Origin: Burkholderiales bacterium
GTDB taxonomy: Bacteria > Pseudomonadota > Gammaproteobacteria > Burkholderiales > Burkholderiaceae_C
NCBI GenBank assembly: GCA_028868305.1
Contig: JAGWUS010000007.1
Coordinates: 31,719-95,718, forward strand
Direction of reading: 5' to 3'
Length of the DNA: 64,000 bases
Part shown: positions 42,615-52,402 of the stretch, one piece after another
Layout: every line of letters starts with the position of its first letter
How positions within the stretch are numbered: the stretch's first letter is position 1
Program-made: the position numbers and the translations under genes
Notes under the pieces: generated by a model
Databases searched by the model: none
Seen by the model: only the letters and a program-made list of their open reading frames with translations
Told to the model about the DNA's origin: nothing

Positions 42615-43670
42615 TCAGTGCACCGCTGCTGAAAAATACAAACAGGCCTGCTCCGGCATGGCGACACCCGTTTGGTGCGCGCGCTCCAGAACCTGCCAGA
42701 AATACCGGAAACTTGCACGGTCATGCAATTTCCCGGCTACGGAAATAGGCGCCCAACCCTGGACCTGGGCCTGCACCACAATCTCTGCCGCCAGCTCCAC
42801 CTCGTCACGTGATGGTGCAAATGCCTCCAGAATCGGACGAATCTGGTCGGGATGGATGCTCCACATGCGGGTGAATCCAAAGCGGGACGCCGCCACCTTA
42901 GCCGCAGCCTTCAGAGCCACCGTATCACGGAATTCGGTGACCACACAGTGGGAAGGCACTTTGCCAAATGCATGGCAGGCGCTGGCAATGTCCAGCTTGG
43001 CGCGCACCACCAGCGGATGGTGAAACTGGTCCTGTACATCGCCGGTGTCGTCCTTGCGCACGGTCATGGCACTGGAGGGAATGGCCCCACCATGTGCAGA
43101 AACAAAATCCATCAAGCCAAAGCTGACGGACTCCACACGCGGATGTGCGGCAATGTCAAACGCGCGGTGCACCGCCGCAGGCGACTCGATCAGCACATGC
43201 AAAGGAACGGGACGCTGGCGCGGCGTGCTGCGTGCCGCACGGTCTATGCAGGACACTGCCCGCTCCACATCGGCCACCGACTCCACCTTGGGAACCATGA
43301 TGTAGCTCAGAGACTCTGCTGCGCCACCCACCACAATTTCGACATCGGATTCAAACGCGGAGTGATCGACCTGGTGCAGGCGGGCGCCGACGCGACGCCA
43401 GATGCCACTTGCTATCAATTCGGGAGCTGCTTGAGCACGATTGGCGAGGGCTACAACCATATTTGCCTGATCTACCTCGCCTCCCACAGGGGCGCCATCT
43501 TCGCAGTCCAGGGTGACGTCAAAGACGCAGGCCCCGAACTCCTGAATCATGTCCGCCTGCAGTTGCAGGCTTTTGACCATCCGCGCCTCGACACCACTGT
43601 AGTGGTCGCATACGGGCAACAAGCCCGCAGCGCCCTGCGCACCGAGAAGAACTTCGCGCGGATGTTTCAC
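42615..43670 (-). CDS. CitE-like/HpcH-HpaI-family lyase between mdh and acnB
   Basis: A 351-residue TIM-barrel protein of the citrate lyase beta-subunit/HpcH aldolase family (VFDVTLDCEDGAPVGGE near residue 50 with the acidic metal site, ...LHVLIESPAAVHRAFDI, SFGLMDFVSAHGG). Family members cleave malyl-CoA, citramalyl-CoA or similar thioesters. The acyl-CoA partner genes of citrate lyase are absent, so this is likely a stand-alone CitE-like enzyme. It starts with GTG 12 bp after mdh. Residues near 75-90 (ALANRAQAAPELIASG) are encoded by a dispersed repeat copy. Confidence 0.85.
   Translation of the reverse strand: MKHPREVLLGAQGAAGLLPVCDHYSGVEARMVKSLQLQADMIQEFGACVFDVTLDCEDGAPVGGEVDQANMVVALANRAQAAPELIASGIWRRVGARLHQVDHSAFESDVEIVVGGAAESLSYIMVPKVESVADVERAVSCIDRAARSTPRQRPVPLHVLIESPAAVHRAFDIAAHPRVESVSFGLMDFVSAHGGAIPSSAMTVRKDDTGDVQDQFHHPLVVRAKLDIASACHAFGKVPSHCVVTEFRDTVALKAAAKVAASRFGFTRMWSIHPDQIRPILEAFAPSRDEVELAAEIVVQAQVQGWAPISVAGKLHDRASFRYFWQVLERAHQTGVAMPEQACLYFSAAVH
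43409..43456 (+). repeat. 48-bp coding-compatible repeat, copy in the citE-like gene
   Basis: Matches the copy at 5631-5678 without gaps, sharing GCTATC, GGAGCTGCTTG, GCA and TGGCGAGGGCTA. The gene reads it on the other strand in the same frame as the efflux factor: ALANRAQAAPELIA versus ALAKPAQAAPVSIA. Confidence 0.85.
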
Positions 43671-43682
43671 TTCAACTGCTTC

Positions 43683-44669
43683 TTACAGCAGGTGCTTGAC
43701 GCCGTCTTGTTCGCCTTGCAGCTCAGCCAGGGTCTTGTTGATGCACTCTTGCGAGAACGCATCAATGTCCAGACCTTCGACGATCTTGTACTCGCCGTTG
43801 GCGCAAGTCACGGGGTAGCCGAACATGACTTCCTTGGGAATGCCGTATTCGCCGTTAGAAGGAATGCCCATGGTGACCCACTTGCCGTTGGTGCCCAGGG
43901 CCCAGTCGCGCATGTGGTCGATGGCAGCGTTGGCAGCAGAAGCGGCAGACGACAGACCGCGTGCAGCAATGATGGCAGCGCCACGTTTGCCCACGGTGGG
44001 CAGGAAGGTTTCGCGGTTCCAGGTTTCGTCGTTGATCATGGCCTTGACCGACTGTCCGCCGATGGTGGCGAAACGGTAGTCAGCGTACATGGTGGGCGAG
44101 TGGTTGCCCCACACGGCCAGTTTTTCGATGTCTGCCACGGCCTTGCCGGTCTTGGCAGCCAACTGGCTGGCCGCACGGTTGTGGTCCAGGCGCAGCATGG
44201 CGGTGAAGTTCTTCGCGGGCAGATCGGGAGCGGCCTTCATGGCGATGTAGGCGTTGGTGTTGGCGGGATTGCCAACCACCAGAACGCGCACATTGCGGGA
44301 AGCCACAGCGTTCAGGGCCTTGCCCTGTGCGGTGAAGATGGCGCCGTTGATGGACAGCAGCTCGGCACGCTCCATGCCGGGTCCGCGGGGACGGGAACCG
44401 ACCAGCAGGGCGTAGTCCGTGTCCTTGAATGCGGTCATGGGGTCAGAGTGGGCTTCGATACCGGCCAGCAGGGGGAAGGCGCAGTCTTCGAGCTCCATGA
44501 TCACGCCCTTAAGCGCGTTCTGGGCTTTCTCGTCAGGGATTTCCAGCAATTGCAGAATGACGGGCTGGTCTTTGCCAAGCATTTCGCCCGAAGCGATGCG
44601 GAACAGAAGGGCGTATCCGATTTGACCAGCTGCTCCGGTAACGGCGACGCGAACAGGCTTTTTGCTCAT
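43683..44669 (-). CDS. mdh: Malate dehydrogenase
   Basis: A 328-residue NAD-dependent malate dehydrogenase of the group-2 (cytosolic-like) type. Rossmann motif [19 protein letters not shown], and the catalytic His in [18 protein letters not shown]. It oxidises malate to oxaloacetate. The ATG at 44669 has GGAG nine bases upstream and is preferred to a start 18 codons earlier. First gene of mdh–citE-like–acnB, divergent from gntR. Confidence 0.97.
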   Translation of the reverse strand: MSKKPVRVAVTGAAGQIGYALLFRIASGEMLGKDQPVILQLLEIPDEKAQNALKGVIMELEDCAFPLLAGIEAHSDPMTAFKDTDYALLVGSRPRGPGMERAELLSINGAIFTAQGKALNAVASRNVRVLVVGNPANTNAYIAMKAAPDLPAKNFTAMLRLDHNRAASQLAAKTGKAVADIEKLAVWGNHSPTMYADYRFATIGGQSVKAMINDETWNRETFLPTVGKRGAAIIAARGLSSAASAANAAIDHMRDWALGTNGKWVTMGIPSNGEYGIPKEVMFGYPVTCANGEYKIVEGLDIDAFSQECINKTLAELQGEQDGVKHLL

Positions 44670-44751
44670 GGTGATGACTCCAGGGAGGTTGTGAAAACGG
44701 TAACTGCCTGGGCGTTCACGCACGACGATCGACCCCTGCAGAATCTATGCG

Positions 44752-44810
44752 AGTTTACCCTTGATTAGGTTGCAAAGTCAATTTGTCTTATGTCTTATAT
44801 AAGATATGAT
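44752..44810. promoter_or_regulatory. mdh/gntR divergent promoters with operator palindrome
   Basis: For mdh (minus): -35 TTGACT (44776-44781), 18-bp spacer, -10 TAAACT (44752-44757). For gntR (plus): -35 TTGTCT (44783-44788), 16-bp spacer, -10 TATGAT (44805-44810). The perfect palindrome TCTTATATAAGA (44793-44804) fills the gntR spacer, next to a direct GTCTTAT repeat. This fits autorepression by the GntR protein and simultaneous control of the mdh operon. Confidence 0.75.
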
Positions 44811-44858
44811 TGCCGATAATTTCCAGTCTGACTTGAAGCTGACTTTTCCCACGTTTTC

Positions 44859-45656
44859 ATGATCACGCAGCCACTACCATCCAGCGATAGCGCAGCCCCT
44901 GCCAGCGCGGATGTGGGCGCCCTACCAACGACACCGGCCTTCAGTCCCTTGTACCAGCAAATCAAGGTGCTGATGCTGCAGAGCCTGCAGTCCGGCGAAT
45001 GGAAGCCCAGCGCAGCCATCCCGAGTGAAATCGAGCTGGCTGCACGCTACCGCGTCAGCCAGGGCACCGTGCGAAAAGCCATTGACGAACTGGCGGCCGA
45101 CAACCTGCTGGTGCGCCGCCAGGGCAAGGGAACGTTTGTGGCCACCCATGCCGAGCAGCATGTGCAATACCGGTTCCTTCGCCTGTTCCCGGACAGTGGA
45201 GACAGCAACAGTGAAGGCCCTGCCCAGCGCCAGATCATCGACTGCAAACGTGCCAGAGCTTCCGCCGATATAGCCCGTGCTTTGGGTCTGCGCCAGGGTG
45301 ATCCGGTCCTGCAGGTACGCCGCGTGCTGTCATTTGCCAAGGTACCCACAATTCTGGAAGACCTGTGGCTGCCCGGAACGCCCTTCAAAGGCCTGACGGC
45401 TGAGCGGCTACGCGACTACGATGGCCCCATGTACGCCCTGTTCGAAACCGAATTCGGTGTGCGCATGGTACGCGCTGAAGAAAAAATTCGCGCCATCCTG
45501 CCCGATGCCGAACAGTGTGACTTGCTGCACATTGCAGCCCATACCCCGCTACTCAGCGTCGAGCGAACTGCCTACACCTACAACGACATCCCCATGGAAA
45601 TGCGACGTGGCTTATACCTGACCGACACCCACTACTACCGAAATGAGCTAAATTGA
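44859..45656 (+). CDS. GntR-family regulator, HutC/UTRA type
   Basis: A 265-residue regulator: winged helix (YQQIKVLMLQSLQSGEWKPSAAIPSEIELAARYRVSQGTVRKAIDELAADNLLVRRQGKGTFVA, about residues 30-95) and a UTRA ligand domain from about 115 (DYDGPMYALFETEFGVRMV). It lies between divergent mdh–citE–acnB and sdhCDAB–gltA, so it probably controls TCA-cycle genes in response to a carboxylate. Its own promoter contains the palindrome TCTTATATAAGA. A different palindrome lies just past its stop, in front of sdhC. Confidence 0.92.
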   Translation: MITQPLPSSDSAAPASADVGALPTTPAFSPLYQQIKVLMLQSLQSGEWKPSAAIPSEIELAARYRVSQGTVRKAIDELAADNLLVRRQGKGTFVATHAEQHVQYRFLRLFPDSGDSNSEGPAQRQIIDCKRARASADIARALGLRQGDPVLQVRRVLSFAKVPTILEDLWLPGTPFKGLTAERLRDYDGPMYALFETEFGVRMVRAEEKIRAILPDAEQCDLLHIAAHTPLLSVERTAYTYNDIPMEMRRGLYLTDTHYYRNELN

Positions 45657-45661
45657 GTACC

Positions 45662-45703
45662 GACTTGCAAGTCCATTGTCAGATTGGTGCAGTGCAATAG
45701 AAT
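45662..45703 (+). promoter_or_regulatory. sdh operon promoter with upstream palindrome
   Basis: A perfect palindrome GACTTGCAAGTC (45662-45673) lies immediately upstream of a -35 box TTGTCA (45676-45681), a 16-bp spacer and a -10 TAGAAT (45698-45703). A similar palindrome with a 4-base centre precedes gltA, which suggests a shared regulator. Confidence 0.7.
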
Positions 45704-45755
45704 TCCGCTGCTTCGCACCTCACATTACAAAACGGTTACATCCAGAAAGTCCCCC

Positions 45756-46199
45756 ATGTCTGAGATTGCTTCCTCCCCTCGCACACAGCGGCCCGAATTC
45801 CGTAATATCAATGCACTGAGCGATCTGCCCACGTACCGACTGCCCCCGGCAGGCTGGGTTTCGATCCTGCATCGCGTCAGCGGCGCCATGATGTTCCTGT
45901 TGATGCCCTTCATCATCTGGATGTTCGACACCTCGCTGTCCTCGGAGTTCTCATTTGCCAGGTTCACCAGTGCGTTTGGTGCTGGCGTGGGCTTTGTTCC
46001 GGGATGGTTCTTCAAGCTGGTCGCGTTGGCCATCCTCTGGGCCTATCTGCACCACTTCATTGCGGGTATCCGTCACCTCTGGATGGACATCAACCACGCG
46101 GTCAGCAAGGAGTTTGGTCGCAGCTCTGCCATCGTTACACTGGTATTGAGCCTGGGGCTCACGGTCATCCTCGGTGCAAAGCTGTTCGGCTTGTACTAA
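45756..46199 (+). CDS. sdhC: Succinate dehydrogenase cytochrome b556 subunit
   Basis: A 147-residue membrane anchor of complex II with three helices. RPEFRNINALSDLPTYRLPPAGWVSILHRVSG carries the Ser/Arg quinone-site region and HHFIAGIRHLWMD the heme-b His ligand. ATG 45756 is the first start giving the family N-terminus. First gene of sdhCDAB. Confidence 0.95.
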   Translation: MSEIASSPRTQRPEFRNINALSDLPTYRLPPAGWVSILHRVSGAMMFLLMPFIIWMFDTSLSSEFSFARFTSAFGAGVGFVPGWFFKLVALAILWAYLHHFIAGIRHLWMDINHAVSKEFGRSSAIVTLVLSLGLTVILGAKLFGLY

Positions 46200-46239
46200 G
46201 CCCTGCACTGCGTAGAAATCACAACAAGGAACCCTCACC

Positions 46240-46605
46240 ATGGCAGTTAATTACGGATCCAAGCGCATCGTCGTTGGTGCGCATTACGGTCTGCGCGACT
46301 GGCTCGCACAACGCGTGACAGCGGCACTGATGGCACTTTTCACCGTTATCGTGCTAGCACAGGTTATCTTTACCAAAGGTCCCATCGGTTACGACAAATG
46401 GGCTGGCATTTTCTCGGCCCAATGGATGAAGGCCCTCACCTTCTCCATCATCCTGGCCCTGCTGTACCACGTATGGATCGGCATGCGCGACATCTGGATG
46501 GACTACATCAAGCCTACCTGGCTGCGCCTGTCACTACAGGTATTCACTATCGTCTGGCTGGTCAGCTGCGCTGGCTGGGCCGTTCAGGTTTTGTGGCGTC
46601 TCTGA
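46240..46605 (+). CDS. sdhD: Succinate dehydrogenase membrane anchor subunit
   Basis: A 121-residue three-helix anchor that binds heme b and ubiquinone with SdhC: YGLRDWLAQRVTAALMALFTVIVLAQVI, then YHVWIGMRDIWMDYIKP with the second heme His and the Asp-Tyr of the quinone site. AAGGA precedes the ATG. It lies 40 bp after sdhC. Confidence 0.95.
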   Translation: MAVNYGSKRIVVGAHYGLRDWLAQRVTAALMALFTVIVLAQVIFTKGPIGYDKWAGIFSAQWMKALTFSIILALLYHVWIGMRDIWMDYIKPTWLRLSLQVFTIVWLVSCAGWAVQVLWRL

Positions 46606-46629
46606 TCCCCCTACTTCAGGTTTTATTAC

Positions 46630-48420
46630 ATGTCCAATTCAGTAACCACACGCAAATTTGATGTTGTGATCGTAGGCGCCGGCGGTTCCGGCATGCGTGC
46701 ATCGCTGCAACTGGCCCGCGCGGGCCTTAACGTCGCCGTCCTGTCCAAAGTATTCCCCACACGCTCCCACACCGTGGCTGCGCAGGGCGGCATTGGTGCC
46801 TCTCTGGGCAACATGAACGACGACAACTGGCATTACCACTTCTACGACACCGTCAAGGGTTCGGACTGGCTGGGTGACCAGGACGCCATCGAATTCATGT
46901 GCCGTGAAGCACCCAAGGTCGTGTACGACCTGGAGCACATGGGTATGCCCTTTGACCGCAATGCCGACGGCACCATTTACCAGCGCCCGTTTGGTGGCCA
47001 CACTGCAAACTACGGCGAGAAAGCTGTGGAACGTGCCTGCGCTGCCGCTGACCGCACCGGTCACGCCATGCTGCATACGCTGTACCAGCAAAACGTGGCG
47101 GCCAAGACCAGCTTTTTCGTCGAGTGGATGGCGCTGGACCTGATCCGCGACGCAGAAGGCGACGTAGTCGGTGTAACCGCGCTGGAAATGGAAACCGGCG
47201 ATGTGCATATCCTGCACGCCAAGACCGTGCTGCTGGCCACCGGCGGTGCTGGCCGCATTTTCGCGGCTTCCACCAATGCGTTCATCAACACCGGCGACGG
47301 CCTGGGCATGGCGGCACGCGCCGGCATTCCGTTGGAAGACATGGAGTTCTGGCAATTCCACCCCACCGGCGTGGCTGGTGCCGGCGTCCTGTTGACCGAA
47401 GGTTGCCGTGGTGAAGGCGCCATTCTGCGCAATGCCAATGGCGAACGCTTTATGGAGCGCTATGCGCCCACCCTGAAGGATCTGGCCCCACGCGACTTCG
47501 TTTCCCGCTCCATGGACCAGGAAATCAAGGAAGGCCGTGGCTGTGGTCCCAACAAGGACTATGTGCTGCTGGACATGACCCACCTGGGTGCCGACACCAT
47601 TCTGAAACGCCTGCCCTCGGTGTTCGAGATTGGCCACAACTTTGCCAACGTCGATATCACCAAGGAACCCATTCCTGTGGTGCCCACCATCCACTACCAG
47701 ATGGGTGGCATCCCCACTAACGTGAATGGACAGGTGGTCGTTCAGGCGAACGGTGTGCACAACCAGGTCGTCAACGGCCTGTACGCCGTGGGCGAATGCT
47801 CCTGCGTGAGCGTGCACGGCGCCAACCGCCTGGGCACCAACTCCCTGCTGGACCTGCTGGTCTTTGGCCGCGCCGCCGGCAACCACATTGTCGATTTCGC
47901 CAGCAAGACCAAATCGCACAAAGCGTTACCCAAGGACGCTGCGGACCGCACACTGGCACGTCTGGCACGCCTGGAAAGCGCCACCAACGGCGAATACGCC
48001 CAGGATGTGGCCAACGACCTGCGCTCTGCCATGCAGTTGCACGCCGGCGTCTTCCGCACCCAGAAGAGCATGGACGAAGGTGTCGTCAAGATTGCTGCCA
48101 TGCGCGAACGCGTCAATGCGATTGGCCTCAAGGACAAGTCCAAGGTGTTCAACACCGCGCGCATCGAAGCCCTGGAAGTCGACAACCTGATCGAAGCGGC
48201 ACAGGCCACGATCGTGTCCGCTGCCGCCCGCCACGAGAGCCGCGGTGCACACACGGTGAACGACTACGGTGATACGCCCGAGCACCCCAACGGCCGCAAC
48301 GACACTGAATGGCACAAGCACACCCTGTGGTACAGCGAAGGCAATCGCCTGAGCTACAAACCCGTACAGATGAAGCCCCTGACGGTGGACTCTGTGGAAC
48401 TCAAAGTCCGTACGTTCTAA
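46630..48420 (+). CDS. sdhA: Succinate dehydrogenase flavoprotein subunit
   Basis: A 596-residue catalytic subunit oxidising succinate to fumarate. FAD-binding VIVGAGGSGMRASLQLARAG, covalent-FAD His47 in SHTVAAQGG, active-site region GEGAILRNANGERFMERYAPTLKDLAPRD, and HGANRLGTNSLLDLLVFG. It starts 24 bp after sdhD and is followed by sdhB after 39 bp. Confidence 0.98.
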   Translation: MSNSVTTRKFDVVIVGAGGSGMRASLQLARAGLNVAVLSKVFPTRSHTVAAQGGIGASLGNMNDDNWHYHFYDTVKGSDWLGDQDAIEFMCREAPKVVYDLEHMGMPFDRNADGTIYQRPFGGHTANYGEKAVERACAAADRTGHAMLHTLYQQNVAAKTSFFVEWMALDLIRDAEGDVVGVTALEMETGDVHILHAKTVLLATGGAGRIFAASTNAFINTGDGLGMAARAGIPLEDMEFWQFHPTGVAGAGVLLTEGCRGEGAILRNANGERFMERYAPTLKDLAPRDFVSRSMDQEIKEGRGCGPNKDYVLLDMTHLGADTILKRLPSVFEIGHNFANVDITKEPIPVVPTIHYQMGGIPTNVNGQVVVQANGVHNQVVNGLYAVGECSCVSVHGANRLGTNSLLDLLVFGRAAGNHIVDFASKTKSHKALPKDAADRTLARLARLESATNGEYAQDVANDLRSAMQLHAGVFRTQKSMDEGVVKIAAMRERVNAIGLKDKSKVFNTARIEALEVDNLIEAAQATIVSAAARHESRGAHTVNDYGDTPEHPNGRNDTEWHKHTLWYSEGNRLSYKPVQMKPLTVDSVELKVRTF

Positions 48421-48459
48421 ACCGTAGCCCTTCAGCGATACTACAGCGAGATACTGACC

Positions 48460-49164
48460 ATGACCAAACGCATTTTCTCCATTTACCGCTACGATCCGGA
48501 CAAGGATGCCAAGCCCTACATGCAGGACATCGAGGTAGAACTCGACGGCAGCGAGCGCATGCTGCTGGACGCCCTGATGAAACTCAAGGCCATCGACCCC
48601 TCCATCTCCTTCCGCCGCTCCTGCCGCGAAGGCGTGTGCGGATCCGATGCCATGAATATCAACGGCAAAAACGGACTGGCTTGTCTCACCAACATGCTGA
48701 CACTGCCTGGCAAGATCGTGCTCAAGCCTCTCCCCGGACTACCAGTCATCCGCGACCTGATCGTGGACATGACGCAATTCTTCAAGCAGTACAACTCGAT
48801 CAAGCCCTACCTGATCAACGATACGGTGCCACCCGAGAAAGAGCGTCTGCAAAGTCCCGAAGAGCGTGAAGAGCTCAACGGTCTGTACGAGTGCATCCTG
48901 TGCGCCAGTTGCTCCACCTCTTGCCCTAGCTTCTGGTGGAACCCCGACAAGTTTGTCGGTCCCGCTGGCTTGTTGCAGGCTTACCGCTTCATTGCCGACA
49001 GCCGTGACCAGGCTACGGGTGAGCGTCTGGACAACCTAGAAGACCCCTACCGCCTGTTCCGTTGCCACACCATCATGAACTGCGTGGACGTCTGCCCCAA
49101 GGGCTTGAACCCCACCAAGGCCATTGGCAAGATCAAGGAAATGATGGTTCTGCGCACTGTTTGA
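48460..49164 (+). CDS. sdhB: Succinate dehydrogenase iron-sulfur subunit
   Basis: A 234-residue electron-transfer subunit. [2Fe-2S] ligands in SCREGVCGSDAMNINGKNGLAC, [4Fe-4S] ligands in CILCASCSTSCPSFWW, and [3Fe-4S] ligands in CHTIMNCVDVCPKGLNP. It carries electrons from SdhA to ubiquinone. Confidence 0.98.
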   Translation: MTKRIFSIYRYDPDKDAKPYMQDIEVELDGSERMLLDALMKLKAIDPSISFRRSCREGVCGSDAMNINGKNGLACLTNMLTLPGKIVLKPLPGLPVIRDLIVDMTQFFKQYNSIKPYLINDTVPPEKERLQSPEEREELNGLYECILCASCSTSCPSFWWNPDKFVGPAGLLQAYRFIADSRDQATGERLDNLEDPYRLFRCHTIMNCVDVCPKGLNPTKAIGKIKEMMVLRTV

Positions 49165-49167
49165 CGC

Positions 49168-49476
49168 TTGACCGGAATTGAGCACGTGAGTGAAGCACTG
49201 ATCGATGAACGGGACCTGAGCAAACTGAGGTGGCGGTGTCGCCGTGGTTTGCTGGAGAATGACCTGTTCATTGAGCGGTTCTTTCAACGGTTCAGCGATA
49301 CGCTGAATGTCAGGCAGGCGCAGGCCTTGGGAGATTTGATGGATCTCAGCGACAACGACCTGCTGGATATACAGCTGGCACGCAAATCGCTCGACCAGGT
49401 GGACGCCCGACTCGACCGCGAAGATGTGCGTGAAGTTTTGAAAATGTTGAGGACACCTGTGTCCAGAGAAGACTAA
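49168..49476 (+). CDS. sdhE: FAD assembly factor SdhE
   Basis: A 102-residue protein of the SdhE/Sdh5 (DUF339) family, with the motif RRGLLENDLF that promotes covalent attachment of FAD to SdhA. It starts with TTG four bases after sdhB; a GTG at 49186 is an alternative. Its stop is overlapped by a palindrome that precedes gltA. Confidence 0.9.
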   Translation: MTGIEHVSEALIDERDLSKLRWRCRRGLLENDLFIERFFQRFSDTLNVRQAQALGDLMDLSDNDLLDIQLARKSLDQVDARLDREDVREVLKMLRTPVSRED

Positions 49477-49490
49477 CTTGTATGCAAGTT
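49475..49490. promoter_or_regulatory. Palindrome upstream of gltA
   Basis: AACTTG–TATG–CAAGTT is a perfect 6+6 inverted repeat 34 bases before gltA, overlapping the sdhE stop. Its ACTTG/CAAGT arms equal those of the palindrome upstream of sdhC at 45662. Confidence 0.6.
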
Positions 49491-49524
49491 ATGTCGAAGC
49501 TATAACCCCTCAGAAAGGCGAAAG

Positions 49525-50835
49525 ATGAAACTAGCTGACAACAAAGCCACCCTGTCGTTCAGTAACGGCAGCCCCAGCGTGGAAATGCCCGTCTACCAGG
49601 GCAGCATCGGTCCGGACGTGATCGATATCCGCAAGCTGTATGCGCAGACTGGCATGTTCACCTATGACCCCGGCTTTCTGTCGACGGCTTCCTGCCAGTC
49701 TGGCATTACCTACATCGATGGTGACAAGGGCGAACTGCTGTACCGCGGCTACCCCATTGAGCAGTTGGCCACCAACTGCGATTACCTGGACACCTGCTAC
49801 CTGTTGCTCAAAGGTGAGTTGCCCAACGTCACTCAGCGCGGCGATTTTCACAAGCTGGTCATCAACCACACCATGGTCAACGAGCAGATGCAGTTCTTCC
49901 TGCGTGGCTTCCGCCGTGATGCGCATCCGATGGCAGTGCTGACCGGCTTGGTTGGTGCCCTGTCTGCCTTCTACCATGACAGTACCGACATCAATAATCC
50001 CGAGCACCGTGATGTGGCCGCAATCCGTCTGATTGCCAAGATGCCCACTCTCGTGGCCATGGCCTACAAGTACGGTGTCGGTCAGCCCTTCATGTACCCC
50101 AAGAATGACCTGAGCTACGCGGGCAACTTCCTGCGTATGATGTTCGGCACACCGTGCGAAGACTACAAGGTCAACCCCGTGATCGAACGCGCGATGGACC
50201 GCATCTTCATCCTGCACGCAGACCATGAGCAAAACGCCTCCACCTCCACGGTGCGTCTGTGCGGTTCCTCCGGAACCAACCCGTTTGCGGCTATTGCTGC
50301 AGGCGTAGCCTGCCTGTGGGGTCCTGCCCATGGCGGCGCCAATGAAGCCTGTCTGAACATGCTGGAAGACATCCAGCGCAGCGGCGGCGTAGCCAAGGTT
50401 GGCGAGTTCATGGAACAGGTCAAAGACAAGAACTCCGGCGTCAAGCTGATGGGCTTCGGTCACCGCGTGTACAAAAACTACGACCCCCGTGCCAAGCTCA
50501 TGCAAGAGACTTGCAATGAAGTGCTGGCCGAACTGGGGCTGGAAAACGACCCCTTGTTCAAACTGGCCAAAGAACTGGAAAAGATTGCACTGGAAGACGA
50601 CTACTTCGTCCAGCGCAAGCTCTACCCCAATGTGGACTTCTACTCCGGCATCGTTCAACGCGCCATCGGCATTCCGGTGAACCTGTTCACCGGCATTTTT
50701 GCCCTGGCACGTACCGTCGGCTGGATCGCACAACTGAACGAAATGATCAGCGACTCCGAATACAAAATCGGCCGCCCCCGTCAGTTGTTCACTGGATCAG
50801 TCAAGCGCGACGTGACCCCCCTCGCCAAGCGCTAA
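49525..50835 (+). CDS. gltA: Citrate synthase, type II
   Basis: A 436-residue citrate synthase condensing acetyl-CoA and oxaloacetate. Active-site His and Asp in [17 protein letters not shown] and [17 protein letters not shown]. The length and N-terminal domain ([20 protein letters not shown]) fit the hexameric, NADH-sensitive type. AAAGGCG lies before the ATG. Last gene of the sdhCDABE–gltA block, followed by a strong terminator. Confidence 0.98.
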   Translation: MKLADNKATLSFSNGSPSVEMPVYQGSIGPDVIDIRKLYAQTGMFTYDPGFLSTASCQSGITYIDGDKGELLYRGYPIEQLATNCDYLDTCYLLLKGELPNVTQRGDFHKLVINHTMVNEQMQFFLRGFRRDAHPMAVLTGLVGALSAFYHDSTDINNPEHRDVAAIRLIAKMPTLVAMAYKYGVGQPFMYPKNDLSYAGNFLRMMFGTPCEDYKVNPVIERAMDRIFILHADHEQNASTSTVRLCGSSGTNPFAAIAAGVACLWGPAHGGANEACLNMLEDIQRSGGVAKVGEFMEQVKDKNSGVKLMGFGHRVYKNYDPRAKLMQETCNEVLAELGLENDPLFKLAKELEKIALEDDYFVQRKLYPNVDFYSGIVQRAIGIPVNLFTGIFALARTVGWIAQLNEMISDSEYKIGRPRQLFTGSVKRDVTPLAKR

Positions 50836-50852
50836 GTCACTGACAACCCATA

Positions 50853-50890
50853 CGCCCGCCGGACGGCAACGCCGGCGGGCGTTTTGTTTT
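50853..50890 (+). terminator. Terminator after gltA
   Basis: CGCCCGCCGG (50853-50862) and CCGGCGGGCG (50872-50881) around a 9-base loop, followed by TTTTGTTTT. Confidence 0.93.
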
Positions 50891-50933
50891 GTCATCTCGG
50901 AACTAAAATCTAGGATTACTGAGGAATTGCCCC

Positions 50934-52382
50934 ATGGGACGCACGCTGTACGACAAGCTCTGGGACGACCACGTTGTCCATACCGAAGAAGATGGCACTG
51001 CCATTCTCTACATCGATCGCCATCTGGTGCATGAAGTCACCAGCCCCCAAGCTTTTGAAGGCTTGCGTGAAGCGGGCCGCAAAGTCTGGCGCGTGAGTTC
51101 CATCGTGGCCACTGCCGACCACAACACACCCACCACCGGCTGGGAGCGTGGCTATGACGGCATCACCGACCCGACCAGCAAGGAACAGGTAACGACGCTG
51201 GACAGCAATATCCGCGAGTTTGGCTCTGCGGCCTACTTTCCGTTCCTCTCCAAACGCCAGGGCATCGTGCATGTCATTGGCCCTGAAAATGGCGCAACGC
51301 TCCCGGGCATGACCGTGGTCTGTGGTGACTCGCACACCTCCACCCACGGCGCGTTCGGCGCGCTGGCCCATGGCATCGGCACCAGCGAGGTCGAGCATGT
51401 TATGGCCACGCAAACGCTGCTGGCCAAGAAGTCCAAGAACATGCTGGTCAAGGTCGAAGGTACCCTGTCCAAAGGCTGCACTGCCAAAGACGTGGTGTTG
51501 GCCATTATCGGAAAAATCGGCACGGCCGGCGGCACCGGATACACCATCGAATTCGGTGGCTCCACCATTCGGGCGCTGAGCATGGAAGGCCGCATGACAG
51601 TCTGCAACATGGCCATTGAGGCCGGTGCACGCGCCGGACTCGTGGCGGTCGATGACAAGACGATTGACTACGTCAAAGGCCGTCCCCTGGCCCCCGGCCA
51701 TGCCGGCATAGCCGGTGGCGCAGCCGCTGTCGAATGGGACCAGGCCGTTGCGTACTGGAAGACACTGCATTCCGATCTGGATGCCAGGTTCGACACGGTG
51801 GTTGAATTGGACGCCGCACAAATAGAGCCTCAGGTTACTTGGGGAACCTCCCCAGAAATGGTGTTGGGCATCAACGACCGCGTCCCCGACCCGGACAAGG
51901 AAAAAGACGCCAACAAGCGCGGTGCCATCGAGCGGGCGCTGGTCTACATGGGGCTGGAGCCTGGCAAGTTACTGAACGACCTGTTTGTTGACAAGGTGTT
52001 CATCGGTTCCTGCACCAACAGCCGCATCGAAGACATGCGCGACGCTGCTGCCGTCGTGAAAAAGCTGGGCCAGAAAGTTGCCAAGAACATTAAGCTGGCG
52101 ATGGTGGTGCCGGGCTCCGGCCTGGTGAAAGAGCAGGCAGAACGCGAAGGTCTGCACGAGATTTTCAAGGCTGCCGGCTTTGAATGGCGCGAACCCGGTT
52201 GTTCCATGTGCCTGGCGATGAATGCCGATCGTCTGGAGCCCGGCGAGCGCTGCGCCTCCACCAGCAACCGCAATTTTGAAGGCCGCCAGGGCGCCGGTGG
52301 TCGCACCCATCTGGTGAGCCCGGCCATGGCCGCCGCTGCTGCCATACACGGGCATTTTGTGGACATTCGCAAGTTCAGTTGA
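50934..52382 (+). CDS. leuC: 3-isopropylmalate dehydratase large subunit
   Basis: A 482-residue aconitase-superfamily subunit that with LeuD isomerises 2- to 3-isopropylmalate in leucine synthesis. It binds a [4Fe-4S] cluster through cysteines in [15 protein letters not shown] and [10 protein letters not shown]. Start [21 protein letters not shown]. Followed by a small lipoprotein gene, leuD and leuB. Confidence 0.97.
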   Translation: MGRTLYDKLWDDHVVHTEEDGTAILYIDRHLVHEVTSPQAFEGLREAGRKVWRVSSIVATADHNTPTTGWERGYDGITDPTSKEQVTTLDSNIREFGSAAYFPFLSKRQGIVHVIGPENGATLPGMTVVCGDSHTSTHGAFGALAHGIGTSEVEHVMATQTLLAKKSKNMLVKVEGTLSKGCTAKDVVLAIIGKIGTAGGTGYTIEFGGSTIRALSMEGRMTVCNMAIEAGARAGLVAVDDKTIDYVKGRPLAPGHAGIAGGAAAVEWDQAVAYWKTLHSDLDARFDTVVELDAAQIEPQVTWGTSPEMVLGINDRVPDPDKEKDANKRGAIERALVYMGLEPGKLLNDLFVDKVFIGSCTNSRIEDMRDAAAVVKKLGQKVAKNIKLAMVVPGSGLVKEQAEREGLHEIFKAAGFEWREPGCSMCLAMNADRLEPGERCASTSNRNFEGRQGAGGRTHLVSPAMAAAAAIHGHFVDIRKFS

Positions 52383-52402
52383 TCAACTACCGAGGCTTTG
52401 AT

